In this document: in pieces, positions 9,271 to 17,781 of the stretch
Numbering within the stretch: the first letter of the stretch is position 1
How the letters are laid out: each line of letters starts with the position of its first letter
NCBI RefSeq assembly: GCF_050433385.1
Contig: NZ_JBNPXI010000031.1
Location: 1 to 44,269, forward strand
Length of the DNA: 44,269 bases
Origin: Brassicibacter mesophilus
GTDB lineage: Bacteria > Bacillota > Clostridia > Tissierellales > Proteiniboraceae
Direction: 5' to 3'
The notes under the pieces: generated by a model
The model's database searches: none
Seen by the model: only the letters and a program-made list of their open reading frames with translations
What the model was told of the DNA's origin: nothing
Position numbers and translations under genes: made by a program

Positions 9271-11407
9271 CTCTTTTCTTTCTTAATTTACTCATTATCA
9301 TTTCATGTCTTATATCCTTTTGCTCTTCTTTCTTTTCTGTTTTCTTATTAAATTCTTTAATTATACCTTCTTTATTTTCTTTTTTGCCGATTTCAAAAGC
9401 TTCATCTATTCTATTTAATTCCTTTTCGAGTTGTCTATTTTCTTTTATACCTTTTATTTTCCTAGTTTTAGAAGTAGTCTCAACAACAGTTATTTTTCTC
9501 TTCTTTTCAGCTTTTTTTACTATATGTTCTATTTCCTTATCTAAATCTATGTTCAGTTGAGTTTGTTGAATTGACTCCCTGTCTATTAACTCTTCCTTTA
9601 GTTCTTGTTGAAATATTATTTCTTCAAGTAAATGATCTTTATATTGTCTGCTTTTTTCTAGAAGATAACACATTTTATAGCCTTTACCATCTTCATGCGG
9701 AATATATATTTGATTTATATTTCTTGGATCATATACTAATTCAGCCCATCTAAACTTAGGCTTTATAAACCATTGCTCTTCTACTGCTTTTTAAGAACTA
9801 TAGTACAAGTTTTTAAATTTAAGTCCAGCTCTTGATACACTGGCTTTTCCCTTAGGAAGTATATTTAGTCTCATAATATCCCTATCTACAACTCGAAGCC
9901 TTCCTTTTTTATTTTCAATTCCCCAATTCCATAGATTAATAGGTGTTGGAGTTAGTTCATCTGATATCATATCTTTATCTACAGGATAGTCAACTTTCAT
10001 TTTATGATTATGATGTAAAACCATTTTTATATATATTTGAGTAAATTCTTCTAAAGTAAGCGTTGCATCTAATCTATAATCTCTGTCTCCTCTTTCTCTA
10101 TACTCTTTTTGTATAGCCCCTGGGGTCTTGTGCTTTATTTTCTCATTTACCGTCCTAAAGCTTCTTTCAACAATACCCTTTAAATCTCCACGATAAGGTG
10201 AAGTATTTTCTATTTTAATATTCAAATTATTTATTAAATTTTCTACTGAATAGCCTTCAAATTCACCTCTATCTGCTATTATAATTTCTGGTAAGTACTG
10301 TGATGGCCACTGTTCTTCGGTTATTTCTATTCCATGCCTTTCACAAAATTCAACCTTATCAGTTATCATATTATCTAAAGCCATCATAGCTCCAAGCCAG
10401 GAAGGTCCTTCTAAACCTACATATATTCCTGTAACTAGCCTTGAATACACGTCAATAATTGCGTATACAACAGGTCTTCCTATAATTCTATTTCTGTTAA
10501 GTGAGCTTACTATATAAATATCTGCTATGGTTGCATCTATTTGGAATCTTGTTCCTGGTCCATTCGTTTCTATTGTAGAATTACTTAATAAAGGTCTATG
10601 TTTCAAATTATATTCCTTGTCGCTTATTCTAAATGATATATCTTTTTCTATGTTTTGTAGTTTTCTAAACCAATAGTAGAACTGATAATAAGTCGGTATT
10701 CTTGATTTATCCCATACTTTATATTGTTCTTGTCCATCTTCATAATATTTATCTGAAAAAAATTCTCTAAGCATTAAGTTATAAGTTTCAGTTAAGCTTA
10801 GTTTTTCTTTCCGTCTATAAAATCTATTTATTGATATTTCAAATATTTTTTTTATATCTTCTGTTACATTTATTCCTTGTATGATTTCTCCATTATAATC
10901 AGTTTTTTTAGCTTTACCTATTTTGCTATCTAATTTTAATTTTTTATTTTTACCTTTTCCCCCTGAATTTATATAATCTGGAAGAAGAGCGTTTTTATTC
11001 ATTCCTCTTTGCCAAAATCTAGTTAATATTCTCTTTAGTTTAATATCTGTTACTCCTAATTTAATTGCTTCTTTCTTTAAAAATTCATTTCTAATTCTTT
11101 TATTTAATAATTTCTCTTTATGATCATTCCAAATATTGTTTATTAATAGCCAGTCATTATCTCTTTTTTCTTTTTGTTTTTCATTTAATGATTCTTCATC
11201 TATATTTTTTAAATAAGGGTTTATTATCTTTATTAATAAATCATTTTCTAATTCAGCTTGTAATGAAGGTATGTCAACTTTCATAGGCATTGATGTGTTT
11301 TTTTCTAAACTGATTACATATACTGAATTATCATCTTCATCCTGAGATATAATTCTTATTCTTTCTTTTGTTTTTACATTTTGAAGGACGGAGTTTACCA
11401 AAATCAT
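9248..11407 (-). pseudogene. tnsB: TnsB transposase with an in-frame stop codon
   Basis: TnsB is the DDE transposase that binds the ends and cuts the 3' strands. The frame is 720 codons (Tn7 TnsB is 702 residues) but is broken by TAA at codon 539 (9791-9793). It continues in the same frame with family-like sequence (VEEQWFIKPKFRWAELVYDP, then NQIYIPHEDGKGY) to a charged C-terminal tail ending inside tnsC. Catalytic residues are D291 (FQIDA), D379 (IIADRGE) and E414 (GIVERSF); the 88- and 35-residue spacings equal Tn7 TnsB D273, D361, E396. The stop falls in the Mu-transposase-type C-terminal barrel, so the tail that contacts TnsC would be lost. The start at 11407 makes an ATGA overlap with the tnsA stop, with GGAG upstream; a start at 11437 is less likely. 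A sequencing error or readthrough is possible. Confidence 0.88.
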
Positions 11408-12157
11408 ATAATCTTCATCTCCTTCTGAAAATTCCAATCTATCCTTATATCTTTTACTTTGGATAGGTTTAACTCTTCAAGCATATTAATTTTTACTATT
11501 TTTCTTATAATCAAATAGTAAAAAATAGATAATCCCGTTCCACTTTTTAAGCTAAAATCCTTATCAAAGCACTTAGATATTTTCCTTATATCTACGCTTT
11601 CTCCTATTATTCTATCTATGTAATTTATCACCAAATCATCTACCACTTCTTTTTCTATGCTTATGAAACTATCTAGTTCATACAAATCATTATAATAAGA
11701 ATGCATGTATGAAATATTTTGAGCAAGTGTTTTATCTATTTCATTTTCTGTAACTATTCCCCAATTTACTTCTTGTTTTTCCCAATATCTTCTCTCTATT
11801 TCAAATTTTTCTAAAGTTCTTTTATTTATTAAATCTTCTTTACTTTTTATAGTTCTAGCTACATTTATCAATTCTTCGTTTCTAATTGTAGTAACTAGAA
11901 AATCTGCAGTCATAACTGTATACTCGCTTGTTTTTGGATCTGTAGGATGCTTTATCCCTAATTCTTTTGCAATAAGTACTGTTTCTTCTAATGGTAATAA
12001 AGGAAATTGCTCTCTAATATCAACTACAGTATCCGAATATTCAAGAATGTAAAAATAGTTTCTCTCTAAATCTGAAAGAAACTCATGCTGTCGACTAGTT
12101 TTAATTCCTTTTAATCTTGTTGCTCTTCCTAGCGATGGAACATCCTGAATCAATATC

Positions 12158-12162
12158 CAAGG
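12158..12162. repeat. Target-site duplication, left copy (CAAGG)
   Basis: Five bases directly before the TGT terminus of the miniature element, identical to 12652-12656. Five-base duplications are characteristic of Tn7-family insertion. One copy belongs to the original tnsA codons for P-W. Confidence 0.95.
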
Positions 12163-12347
12163 TGTATAATACAAAAAAACTCCACCTAAAAGCACCACCA
12201 CCCTCAACCCCTTTTCCCATCAGCCCTTCAGCCCATTTTTTATCAATTTTTCATTTTCAAAATTACAATAAAGTTCACCGAAAAACAGGCTCTTTCTTGA
12301 GCCTTTTTCCTTAAATCTTGGCTCTAAAAATTACAATAAAGTTGACC
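12163..12347 (+). repeat. Left-end TnsB-type sites of the miniature element
   Basis: Three sites in the same inward orientation end at 12186 (AAACTCCACC, terminal), 12279 (CAATAAAGTTCACC) and 12347 (CAATAAAGTTGACC). Their gaps of 93 and 68 bp resemble the spaced sites of a Tn7 left end. Confidence 0.85.
12287..12311. terminator. Hairpin with T-run in the miniature element
   Basis: A 6-bp stem AGGCTC / GAGCCT with loop TTTCTT is followed by T5 on the plus strand and T4-5 on the minus strand. It could stop transcription in either direction and insulate the downstream tnsA fragment. Confidence 0.55.
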
Positions 12348-12534
12348 GAAAGTACAGGGATAAGGATCAAGAAATAAGGGTTAAGATTGGGGTTTTTTCT
12401 GTTCTGTTTTTCAATAAAATTAATCAATACAAGAAATCAACATATCCTTCAATCCCTTTATTTTCAATGGTTTTACCAATATTATTTTCAATTTTTTCTT
12501 CTCCATAGTTCTTCTGTTTTTCAGTCCATAAATA

Positions 12535-12585
12535 AAAAAATCATGGAAGATTCAGTCTGATAAACTGATATCTATCCATGATTTT
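12535..12585. repeat. Inverted repeat in the miniature element
   Basis: Arms AAAAATCATGGA and TCCATGATTTTT enclose about 28 bases that contain a second short inverted repeat (TCAGT / ACTGA). It lies just inside the right-end sites. Probably a terminator-like or structural hairpin. Confidence 0.6.
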
Positions 12586-12587
12586 TA

Positions 12588-12651
12588 GGTCAACTTTATT
12601 TGTTCTAGGTGGACTTTATTGTTAGTAGGTGAACTTTTTTGGGAGTGTACA
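12588..12651 (-). repeat. Right-end TnsB-type sites of the miniature element
   Basis: Read inward on the minus strand, three sites end at 12628 (AAAAAAGTTCACC), 12608 (CAATAAAGTCCACC) and 12588 (AAATAAAGTTGACC). The period is 20 bp, as in the packed sites of a Tn7 right end. Confidence 0.85.
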
Positions 12652-12656
12652 CAAGG
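12652..12656. repeat. Target-site duplication, right copy (CAAGG)
   Basis: Five bases directly after the ACA terminus of the miniature element, identical to 12158-12162. It marks the last codons of the upstream tnsA fragment. Confidence 0.95.
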
Positions 12657-12742
12657 TTTATAATCTCTTCCTATACCTTGACCTCTTCCTTCCTTTATCA
12701 ATCTTTCAATTCTATTTTGTGTTATGTCTCTATTTCGTTTCG

Positions 12743-12796
12743 ACATAAAAAAATCACCTCTTTAGAATATATTCTACTCTAAGAAAGGTGATTTTA
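12743..12796 (-). promoter_or_regulatory. RNA hairpin covering the tnsA ribosome site
   Basis: Upstream arm AAAATCACCT and downstream arm AGGTGATTTT pair perfectly, with further pairing of TCTTAGA and TCTAAAG inside. The downstream arm is the tnsA Shine-Dalgarno sequence. Only a transcript entering from glmS or the transposon end contains both arms, so it would be translated poorly. Similar protection from outside transcription is known for IS10 and IS50. Confidence 0.6.
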
Positions 12797-12878
12797 TCAA
12801 ACTTTTTTGCAAAATATCAAACTTTCTTGCAAAATATCAGACTTTTTTACAAAATATCAAACTTTTTTACATTCTACA
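12795..12878 (-). repeat. Right end of the Tn7-like transposon: four 20-bp repeats
   Basis: Four near-identical 20-bp units (pattern TATCAAACTTTTTTGCAAAA) start at 12795, 12815, 12835 and 12855 with no gaps. They are followed by the terminal eight bases ending ACA at 12878. Four packed TnsB sites plus an 8-bp tip is the arrangement of the Tn7 right end. Confidence 0.92.
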
Positions 12879-12902
12879 ACAGCGATATTCCCCGGGAAAT
12901 TT
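12879..12902. other. attTn7 insertion site downstream of glmS
   Basis: These 24 bases lie between the transposon terminus and the glmS stop codon. The first five (ACAGC) are the expected target duplication. TnsD would read the conserved last codons of glmS, so inserting here leaves glmS intact. Confidence 0.85.
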
Positions 12903-14732
12903 CTACTCTACAGTTACACTCTTTGCTAGATTTCTCGGTTTATCTACATCGTTACCTCTTGCAATTGATACATAATAAGCAAATATTTGTAGAGGAATTA
13001 CACTTAATAGTGGAGTAAGTTCATCAATTGTATCTGGGATGTATATTACTTCATCAGCTGACTTCTCTATTTCCTTATTACCTTCCTTTGCTAACGCAAG
13101 TACATGTGCTCCTCTCGCTTTAACTTCCTTAATATTCGAAAGCATTTTATCATATAATCTGTCTTGTGTAGCCAATGCTATAACTAACGTGTCCTCTTCA
13201 ATTAATGCTATAGTTCCGTGCTTTAGTTCTCCAGCTGCTATTGCAAATGAGTTGATATATGATATTTCTTTTAACTTGAGTGAACCTTCATGAGCTACAT
13301 CTACGTCTACACCTCTACCCATAAAAAATACTTTTTCATTGTTAAACTGCTTATCAGCTAGCTCTTGACATATAGCGTAATCATCTACTAACTTCTTTAT
13401 TTTGTCTGGTACGCTTTTCATTTCCTCTAACACTTCAAAATATTTCTGTTCACTCATAGTTCCTTTTGTAACTCCCATGTGTAAAGCTAGAAGATACATA
13501 GCAGTTAGTTGAGTAGTAAAGGCCTTAGTTGATGCTACCGCTATTTCTGGTCCTGCCCAAGTATAGAATACATCATCTGATTCTCTTGCTACTGAACTAC
13601 CAACTACATTTACTACTGATAGTATTCTTGCTCCTCTTTTTTTAGCTTCTCTAAGAGCTGCTAATGTATCAAGTGTTTCTCCTGATTGACTGATTGCAAT
13701 AAATAAAGTGTTTTCGTCGATAAACGGATCTCTATATCTGAATTCTGAAGCTATATCTACTTCTACTGGAATTCTAGCAAACTTTTGTATTGCATTTTTT
13801 CCAACTAATCCAGCATGATAAGCAGTACCACAAGCAACTATATATACCTTATTAATCCTATCTAAATCTTCTTTAGTAATTTTAATTCCATCTAGATAAA
13901 CTCTTCCATCTTTATCTAGTCTTCTATGAAGAGTTTCTGATACACCCTTAGGTTGTTCGTGAATTTCTTTAATCATGAAGTGCTCAAAGCCTTCTTTTTC
14001 TGCTGACTTGACATCCCATGTTACCTCATATACATCTCTCTTAACCTCTTGTCTTAGTTCATTAAGGATCTTTATTTCGTTCTTTGTTAGTACTACAAAT
14101 TCATCATTTTCAATTAAATACACATTTCTTGTGTACTTTAATAATGCAGGTATATCAGATGCTAAAAAGTTTTCTCCTTCTCCTATACCTACTATCAATG
14201 GGCTGTCTTTTCTTACAGCTATAATCTTGTCTGGCTCCTCATTACATATAACGCCAATAGCATAAGCCCCTTCCATTTTTTCTACTGCCTTATATACTGC
14301 ATCTAATAAATCTCCCTCGTAGAAATAATCTATCAAATGAGCTATTACCTCCGTATCAGTCTGAGAAACAAATTTATCACCATTTGTATCTATAAGCCAT
14401 TCTTTCAGCTTCATGTAGTTTTCTATTATTCCATTGTGAATAATAGCTATACTTCCTGATGAATTTGAATGCGGATGTGAATTCACATCTGATGGCTCTC
14501 CATGTGTTGCCCATCTAGTGTGACCTATTCCAATATGTCCTTCAATTGGGCTTTTATTTAAACTCTCTTCAAGTATAGATAATCTACCTTTATGTTTTCT
14601 TACCTTTAGTTCGTTTTCCTCAAGTACTGCTACACCTGCAGAATCATATCCTCTATATTCAAGCTTTTCTAAGCCATCGATTAACACTTCTGTAGCACTT
14701 TTATTTCCAATATATCCAACTATTCCACACAT
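12903..14732 (-). CDS. glmS: Glutamine-fructose-6-phosphate aminotransferase
   Basis: Makes glucosamine-6-phosphate from fructose-6-phosphate and glutamine, the first step to UDP-GlcNAc. 609 residues, the family norm. The start is placed at the ATG that puts the catalytic cysteine second (MCGIVGYIG), with GGAAGGTG before it; an ATG at 14741 is not supported. N-terminal glutaminase motifs YRGYDSAG, GHTRWATHG and HNGIIENY are followed by two SIS sugar-phosphate domains (ISQSGETLDT; GRGVDVDVAHEGSLKLKE) and the conserved C-terminus PRNLAKSVTVE. The last codons are the TnsD recognition site. Regulated by the ribozyme in its leader. Confidence 0.98.
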   Translation of the reverse strand: MCGIVGYIGNKSATEVLIDGLEKLEYRGYDSAGVAVLEENELKVRKHKGRLSILEESLNKSPIEGHIGIGHTRWATHGEPSDVNSHPHSNSSGSIAIIHNGIIENYMKLKEWLIDTNGDKFVSQTDTEVIAHLIDYFYEGDLLDAVYKAVEKMEGAYAIGVICNEEPDKIIAVRKDSPLIVGIGEGENFLASDIPALLKYTRNVYLIENDEFVVLTKNEIKILNELRQEVKRDVYEVTWDVKSAEKEGFEHFMIKEIHEQPKGVSETLHRRLDKDGRVYLDGIKITKEDLDRINKVYIVACGTAYHAGLVGKNAIQKFARIPVEVDIASEFRYRDPFIDENTLFIAISQSGETLDTLAALREAKKRGARILSVVNVVGSSVARESDDVFYTWAGPEIAVASTKAFTTQLTAMYLLALHMGVTKGTMSEQKYFEVLEEMKSVPDKIKKLVDDYAICQELADKQFNNEKVFFMGRGVDVDVAHEGSLKLKEISYINSFAIAAGELKHGTIALIEEDTLVIALATQDRLYDKMLSNIKEVKARGAHVLALAKEGNKEIEKSADEVIYIPDTIDELTPLLSVIPLQIFAYYVSIARGNDVDKPRNLAKSVTVE

Positions 14733-14814
14733 AAATTTCACCTTCCAAATATTTATTAGTTTTTATTATTATTCTCTTATTAGCTAGTTTAACCTAAAAA
14801 TATTACTAATACTT

Positions 14815-15011
14815 TTCCCAAACCGTTTTTGGGCACAACAAATAGACCCATCAAAAAATGGATTTAAATCTACCTGACCGTTGTTTGTCCCCATGATCGC
14901 TCATGGGATTTGTCCGGTCTTTATCGGTGGTAGTAACACCGCATGGCATCCGCCGAATATTTCGCTAAACCATGTCCTCGTCAACTCAAAGCAGCTTTGA
15001 GTTCTGGCGCT
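14815..15011 (-). ncRNA. glmS ribozyme: glmS ribozyme (glucosamine-6-phosphate riboswitch)
   Basis: The minus strand contains the signature blocks in order: AGCGCCAGAACT, GTTGACGAGGACATGG, TCGGCGGATGCC, then the paired 3' domain with GACCGG...CGGTC. Cleavage is expected between A15011 and G15010. It uses glucosamine-6-phosphate as cofactor, so product excess destroys the glmS message. The 3' end of the domain is approximate. Confidence 0.95.
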
Positions 15012-15165
15012 TTGTTATTTAGTTGTTATTCATCATCCTATACTCATCACCACCTTTCATATAATAAAATAATAGGAACAAAATACTCTTAAGATATTGA
15101 CGTAAATTAAATTAATTTTGTTCCTTAAAGCAAAGTTTTTATATTAATTTCAAAATATTATAGTC

Positions 15166-15185
15166 AGGGAGGATAATTCCTCCCT
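15166..15185. repeat. Hairpin between glmM and the glmS leader
   Basis: A perfect 8-bp stem AGGGAGGA / TCCTCCCT with loop TAAT lies 47 bases after the glmM stop. No T-run follows directly, so it is a weak terminator or a processing site. The remaining glmM-glmS spacer (15012-15165) shows no other clear element. Confidence 0.5.
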
Positions 15186-15231
15186 AGTGCTATTAGATAA
15201 TTTTACATTATATATTGCTAATAAGCAATTG

Positions 15232-16578
15232 TTATTTAAGTCTCTCTTCTATAAGATGCGCAAGAGCTTGTGCCATCTCTGTAATTTCATCTTGGTTTTT
15301 ACCCTCTATCATTACACGAACTAAAGGTTCAGTACCTGAAGGTCTTATAAGTACTCTTCCTTCTCCATGGAATTTTTCTTCAAGCTTTTTAATCTCTGAA
15401 TTTATTACTTCATCTTCAAGATAGCTATTTTTCTTTTCACTATTTACCTTTGCATTTATAAGCACTTGAGGTAAAGTAGTCATAACATCGGCAAGCTCTG
15501 ACAGCTTTTTACCTGATTCTTTCACTACAGATATTAGCTGTAGTGCTGTTAATAATCCATCTCCAGTGGTATTATGATCTAAAAATATTATATGGCCTGA
15601 TTGTTCCCCACCTAGAGAATATCCTTTATCAAGCATCTCCTCTATAACATACCTGTCTCCAACTTTTGATTTAACAGTATTTATTCCTTCAGCTTTTAAA
15701 CACATATCTAGTCCCATATTACTCATAACTGTAGCTACAACTGTATCTTTAGAAAGCTTACCTTTTTTCTTAAGGTGTAAACCACATATGGCCATTACGT
15801 GATCCCCGTCAACTATTCTTCCATTTTCATCTACAGCAATAAGTCTATCTGCATCTCCGTCGAATGATATACCAATATCTGCTTTTGCCTTCAATACTAA
15901 TTGCTGTACTTCCTCTGGCTTTGTTGATCCACAATTTACGTTTATATTGGTACCATTTGGAGTATTGTGTATAACCTCTATGTCTGCACCAAGCTCTTTT
16001 ATTAGCATTGGAGCTGCCTGATACGCGGCACCGTTGCCACAGTCCATAGCTACTTTTAGTCCTTTAAAATCAGTATTTATACTTTTCTTTATATAATCAG
16101 TATATTCTTTTACTGCATTATTGATTATAAATCTTCTTCCTACTTCTTCACCAATTGGATTAGCTAAAATATCTTTATTATCTAATACTATATTTTCTAT
16201 TTCTTCTTCAATCTCATCTTTTAATTTATATCCTTGAGAGTTAAAGAACTTAATTCCATTATATTCTACTGGATTATGAGACGCAGAAATAACTACACCA
16301 GCATCTGCTTTATATACTCTTGTTAAATAAGACACTGCAGGTGTAGGAACAATGCCAACAGATATGACATCTGCACCAGTGGAGCATATGCCGGCAACTA
16401 ATGCTGCTTCTAACATATCTCCTGATATTCTTGTATCCATACCTACAACAATCTTAGTTTCTTTTTTCTCTTTTGTTAATATATATGCTCCTGCCCTACC
16501 TATTTTATATGCAAGTTCACAGGTCAATTCCTTATTAGCTATTCCTCTTACTCCATCTGTTCCAAAAAGTCTTCCCAC
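15232..16578 (-). CDS. glmM: Phosphoglucosamine mutase
   Basis: Converts glucosamine-6-phosphate to glucosamine-1-phosphate, the step after GlmS. 448 residues, the usual length. Start is GTG at 16578 with AAGGAGG eight bases before it, giving VGRLFGTDGVRG; the longer frame upstream is not protein-like. The phosphoserine loop is GVVISASHNP, the metal loop SFDGDADR, the sugar loop GGEQSGH and the phosphate loop RPSGTEPLVRV. It is upstream of and co-directional with glmS, so cell-wall precursor genes are clustered. In many Firmicutes glmM follows cdaA-cdaR; here that pair is about 12 kb away. Confidence 0.97.
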   Translation of the reverse strand: MGRLFGTDGVRGIANKELTCELAYKIGRAGAYILTKEKKETKIVVGMDTRISGDMLEAALVAGICSTGADVISVGIVPTPAVSYLTRVYKADAGVVISASHNPVEYNGIKFFNSQGYKLKDEIEEEIENIVLDNKDILANPIGEEVGRRFIINNAVKEYTDYIKKSINTDFKGLKVAMDCGNGAAYQAAPMLIKELGADIEVIHNTPNGTNINVNCGSTKPEEVQQLVLKAKADIGISFDGDADRLIAVDENGRIVDGDHVMAICGLHLKKKGKLSKDTVVATVMSNMGLDMCLKAEGINTVKSKVGDRYVIEEMLDKGYSLGGEQSGHIIFLDHNTTGDGLLTALQLISVVKESGKKLSELADVMTTLPQVLINAKVNSEKKNSYLEDEVINSEIKKLEEKFHGEGRVLIRPSGTEPLVRVMIEGKNQDEITEMAQALAHLIEERLK

Positions 16579-16673
16579 AAAAAAATACCTCCTTATTTCA
16601 ACGTTACACTTCATATAATACCATAACCAACCACTATCTACAAATATAAGATGTTCGACGAATTTTGCGCACA

Positions 16674-16705
16674 ATATAAGGTAAGACTAATGTCTTACCT
16701 TATAT
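16674..16705. terminator. Palindrome at the end of the YitT gene
   Basis: A perfect 14-bp stem ATATAAGGTAAGAC / GTCTTACCTTATAT with loop TAAT overlaps the stop codon of the YitT-type gene. No T-run follows on the minus strand, so termination may be weak. Confidence 0.55.
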
Positions 16706-17629
16706 ACCGGCATTTTTAAATCCTGTCCCTTTTACTTCTTGTATATTATTTATTGTCATAAATGCATTAGGGTCTAGTTCTTCTAATATTTCTTTCAGTT
16801 TTCCTATTTGAGTAGAAGTAACTATGCAATAAATCACCTTCTTATTGCATTTGCTATATCCGCCTTCGCCTTGAAGAAAAGTTACTCCTCTTTTCAATCT
16901 TTTTATTATTGCTTCAGCTAATTTTTCAGCATTGTCCGATATAATAATAACATTCTTTTTTGTATCTATACCTTCTTGAACTTTATCTACTATCTGATAA
17001 CCTATGTACATCGCTATAAATGTGTACATAGCTGGCTTTAATCCAAATAATGTTGAAGATAAAGCTACTATCATTGTATTTACTGCCATTAGTCCTGTAC
17101 CTACGTTAATATTAAACTTCTTCTTCAATACAGCTGCTATTATATCCATGCCTCCTTGCGATATCCTGTTCCTGAACAATATACCCATTCCAAGTCCGTT
17201 GAATACAGCTCCAAAAACAGCTCCAAGTAAAACATCGTTTAGTTCTATATATTTACCAATATCTTGAGTGAATCCTAATAAAAAAGATAATGAAAGCATT
17301 GAAATAAAACTATATACAGTAAACTTTTTATCAATTATCTTTGCTCCAATTATAAATATAGGTATATTGATTAAAAATACTACTAATCCAGTTGATACAT
17401 CGGTAAGGTAGTAAACCATTATTGAAATACCACCAACTCCACCGCTTAATAGATGATTAGGTATAAAGAATCCATTAAATGCTATAGCACATAGCAGATT
17501 CCCCATAATTATGATAGCCAGCTTATATATATATTCCGAAACAAAAATTGGACGGGGCATAACCCTTTTAGCAGCTTGCAATATACTATACCTCTCTTTT
17601 TGAATGCTATATTGAGTTTTCACCTTCAT
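16700..17629 (-). CDS. YitT-family membrane protein
   Basis: 309 residues. The first ~210 hold about five or six hydrophobic segments with a glycine-rich turn (HLLSGGVGGISIMVYYL) and NRISQGGMDIIA, as in YitT/DUF161 proteins. The last ~90 form a soluble DUF2179-type domain (KRGVTFLQGEGGYSKCNKKV). The family is common and multi-copy in Firmicutes; the transported or sensed molecule is unknown. The ATG at 17629 is the first in frame. About 120 bp upstream of glmM and co-directional. Confidence 0.88.
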   Translation of the reverse strand: MKVKTQYSIQKERYSILQAAKRVMPRPIFVSEYIYKLAIIIMGNLLCAIAFNGFFIPNHLLSGGVGGISIMVYYLTDVSTGLVVFLINIPIFIIGAKIIDKKFTVYSFISMLSLSFLLGFTQDIGKYIELNDVLLGAVFGAVFNGLGMGILFRNRISQGGMDIIAAVLKKKFNINVGTGLMAVNTMIVALSSTLFGLKPAMYTFIAMYIGYQIVDKVQEGIDTKKNVIIISDNAEKLAEAIIKRLKRGVTFLQGEGGYSKCNKKVIYCIVTSTQIGKLKEILEELDPNAFMTINNIQEVKGTGFKNAGI

Positions 17630-17781
17630 TATACTAAGAGCCCACTATTATTTCAACACTTATTACTAAATCTTTTTATATTAGTTAAAATAATATTACC
17701 AAAATAACTATCACCTAAAAGCTATCATTTCATATTATAAATTAATAGTGTGTATATATTTTTACTTAGCGCGAGGTGATT

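Larger units (their letters stand above)
12163..12651. mobile_element. 489-bp miniature Tn7-type element inserted in tnsA
   Basis: The termini are TGT (12163) and ACA (12651), flanked by the 5-bp direct repeat CAAGG. The left side has three spaced sites and the right side three sites 20 bp apart, the asymmetry seen in Tn7 left and right ends. No protein gene fits inside. Two hairpins are present (12287-12311 and 12535-12585). Its repeats (AATAAAGTTSACC type) differ from the 20-bp repeats of the surrounding transposon, so a different TnsB probably moved it in trans. Confidence 0.92.
11404..12746 (-). pseudogene. tnsA: TnsA endonuclease split by a miniature element
   Basis: TnsA cuts the 5' strands at the transposon ends together with TnsB. 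The true start is ATG at 12746 with GAGGTGAT before it; the N-terminus MSKRNRDITQNR...KEGRGQG...DYKP is typical of the family. The frame breaks at 12652 and resumes at 12157. Deleting 12158-12651 (element plus one CAAGG copy) gives 282 in-frame codons, joined at the DYKPWI motif. The rest is intact: LSDLERNYF and REQFPLL (nuclease core), TADFLV, and a C-terminal domain that binds TnsC. As it stands, translation from 12746 would run into the element and stop after about 40 codons. A TTG at 12207 inside the element, after AAAAGGGG, could give a 267-residue protein lacking the native first 31 residues. Confidence 0.93.
1..12878 (-). mobile_element. Tn7-like transposon, right part, inserted at attTn7
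   Basis: The element runs from its right terminus at 12878 leftwards out of the window; no left terminus was found. Gene order from the right end inwards is tnsA, tnsB, tnsC, tnsD, tnsE, then cargo, all in the same direction as the adjacent glmS, as in classical Tn7. The terminus reads TGTAGAAT inward and is followed by four 20-bp TnsB-type repeats. It sits 24 bases beyond the glmS stop codon, where TnsD-directed Tn7 inserts. tnsA is split by a smaller element and tnsB carries a stop codon, so autonomous transposition is doubtful. The 5-bp target duplication cannot be confirmed without the other end; 12879-12883 (ACAGC) is the expected copy. Confidence 0.9.

Noticed and set aside
9248..9673. 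A separate 141-residue charged gene
   Set aside because: It is in the same frame as tnsB and joined to it through the single TAA; it is the tnsB C-terminus, not an independent gene.
12795..12874. Four regular 20-bp repeats that could suggest a CRISPR array
   Set aside because: The units abut without spacers and end at a TGT terminus beside attTn7; they fit transposon-end TnsB sites.
15166..15185. Strong intrinsic terminator between glmM and glmS
   Set aside because: The stem is perfect but no T-run follows on the minus strand, so it is listed only as a hairpin.
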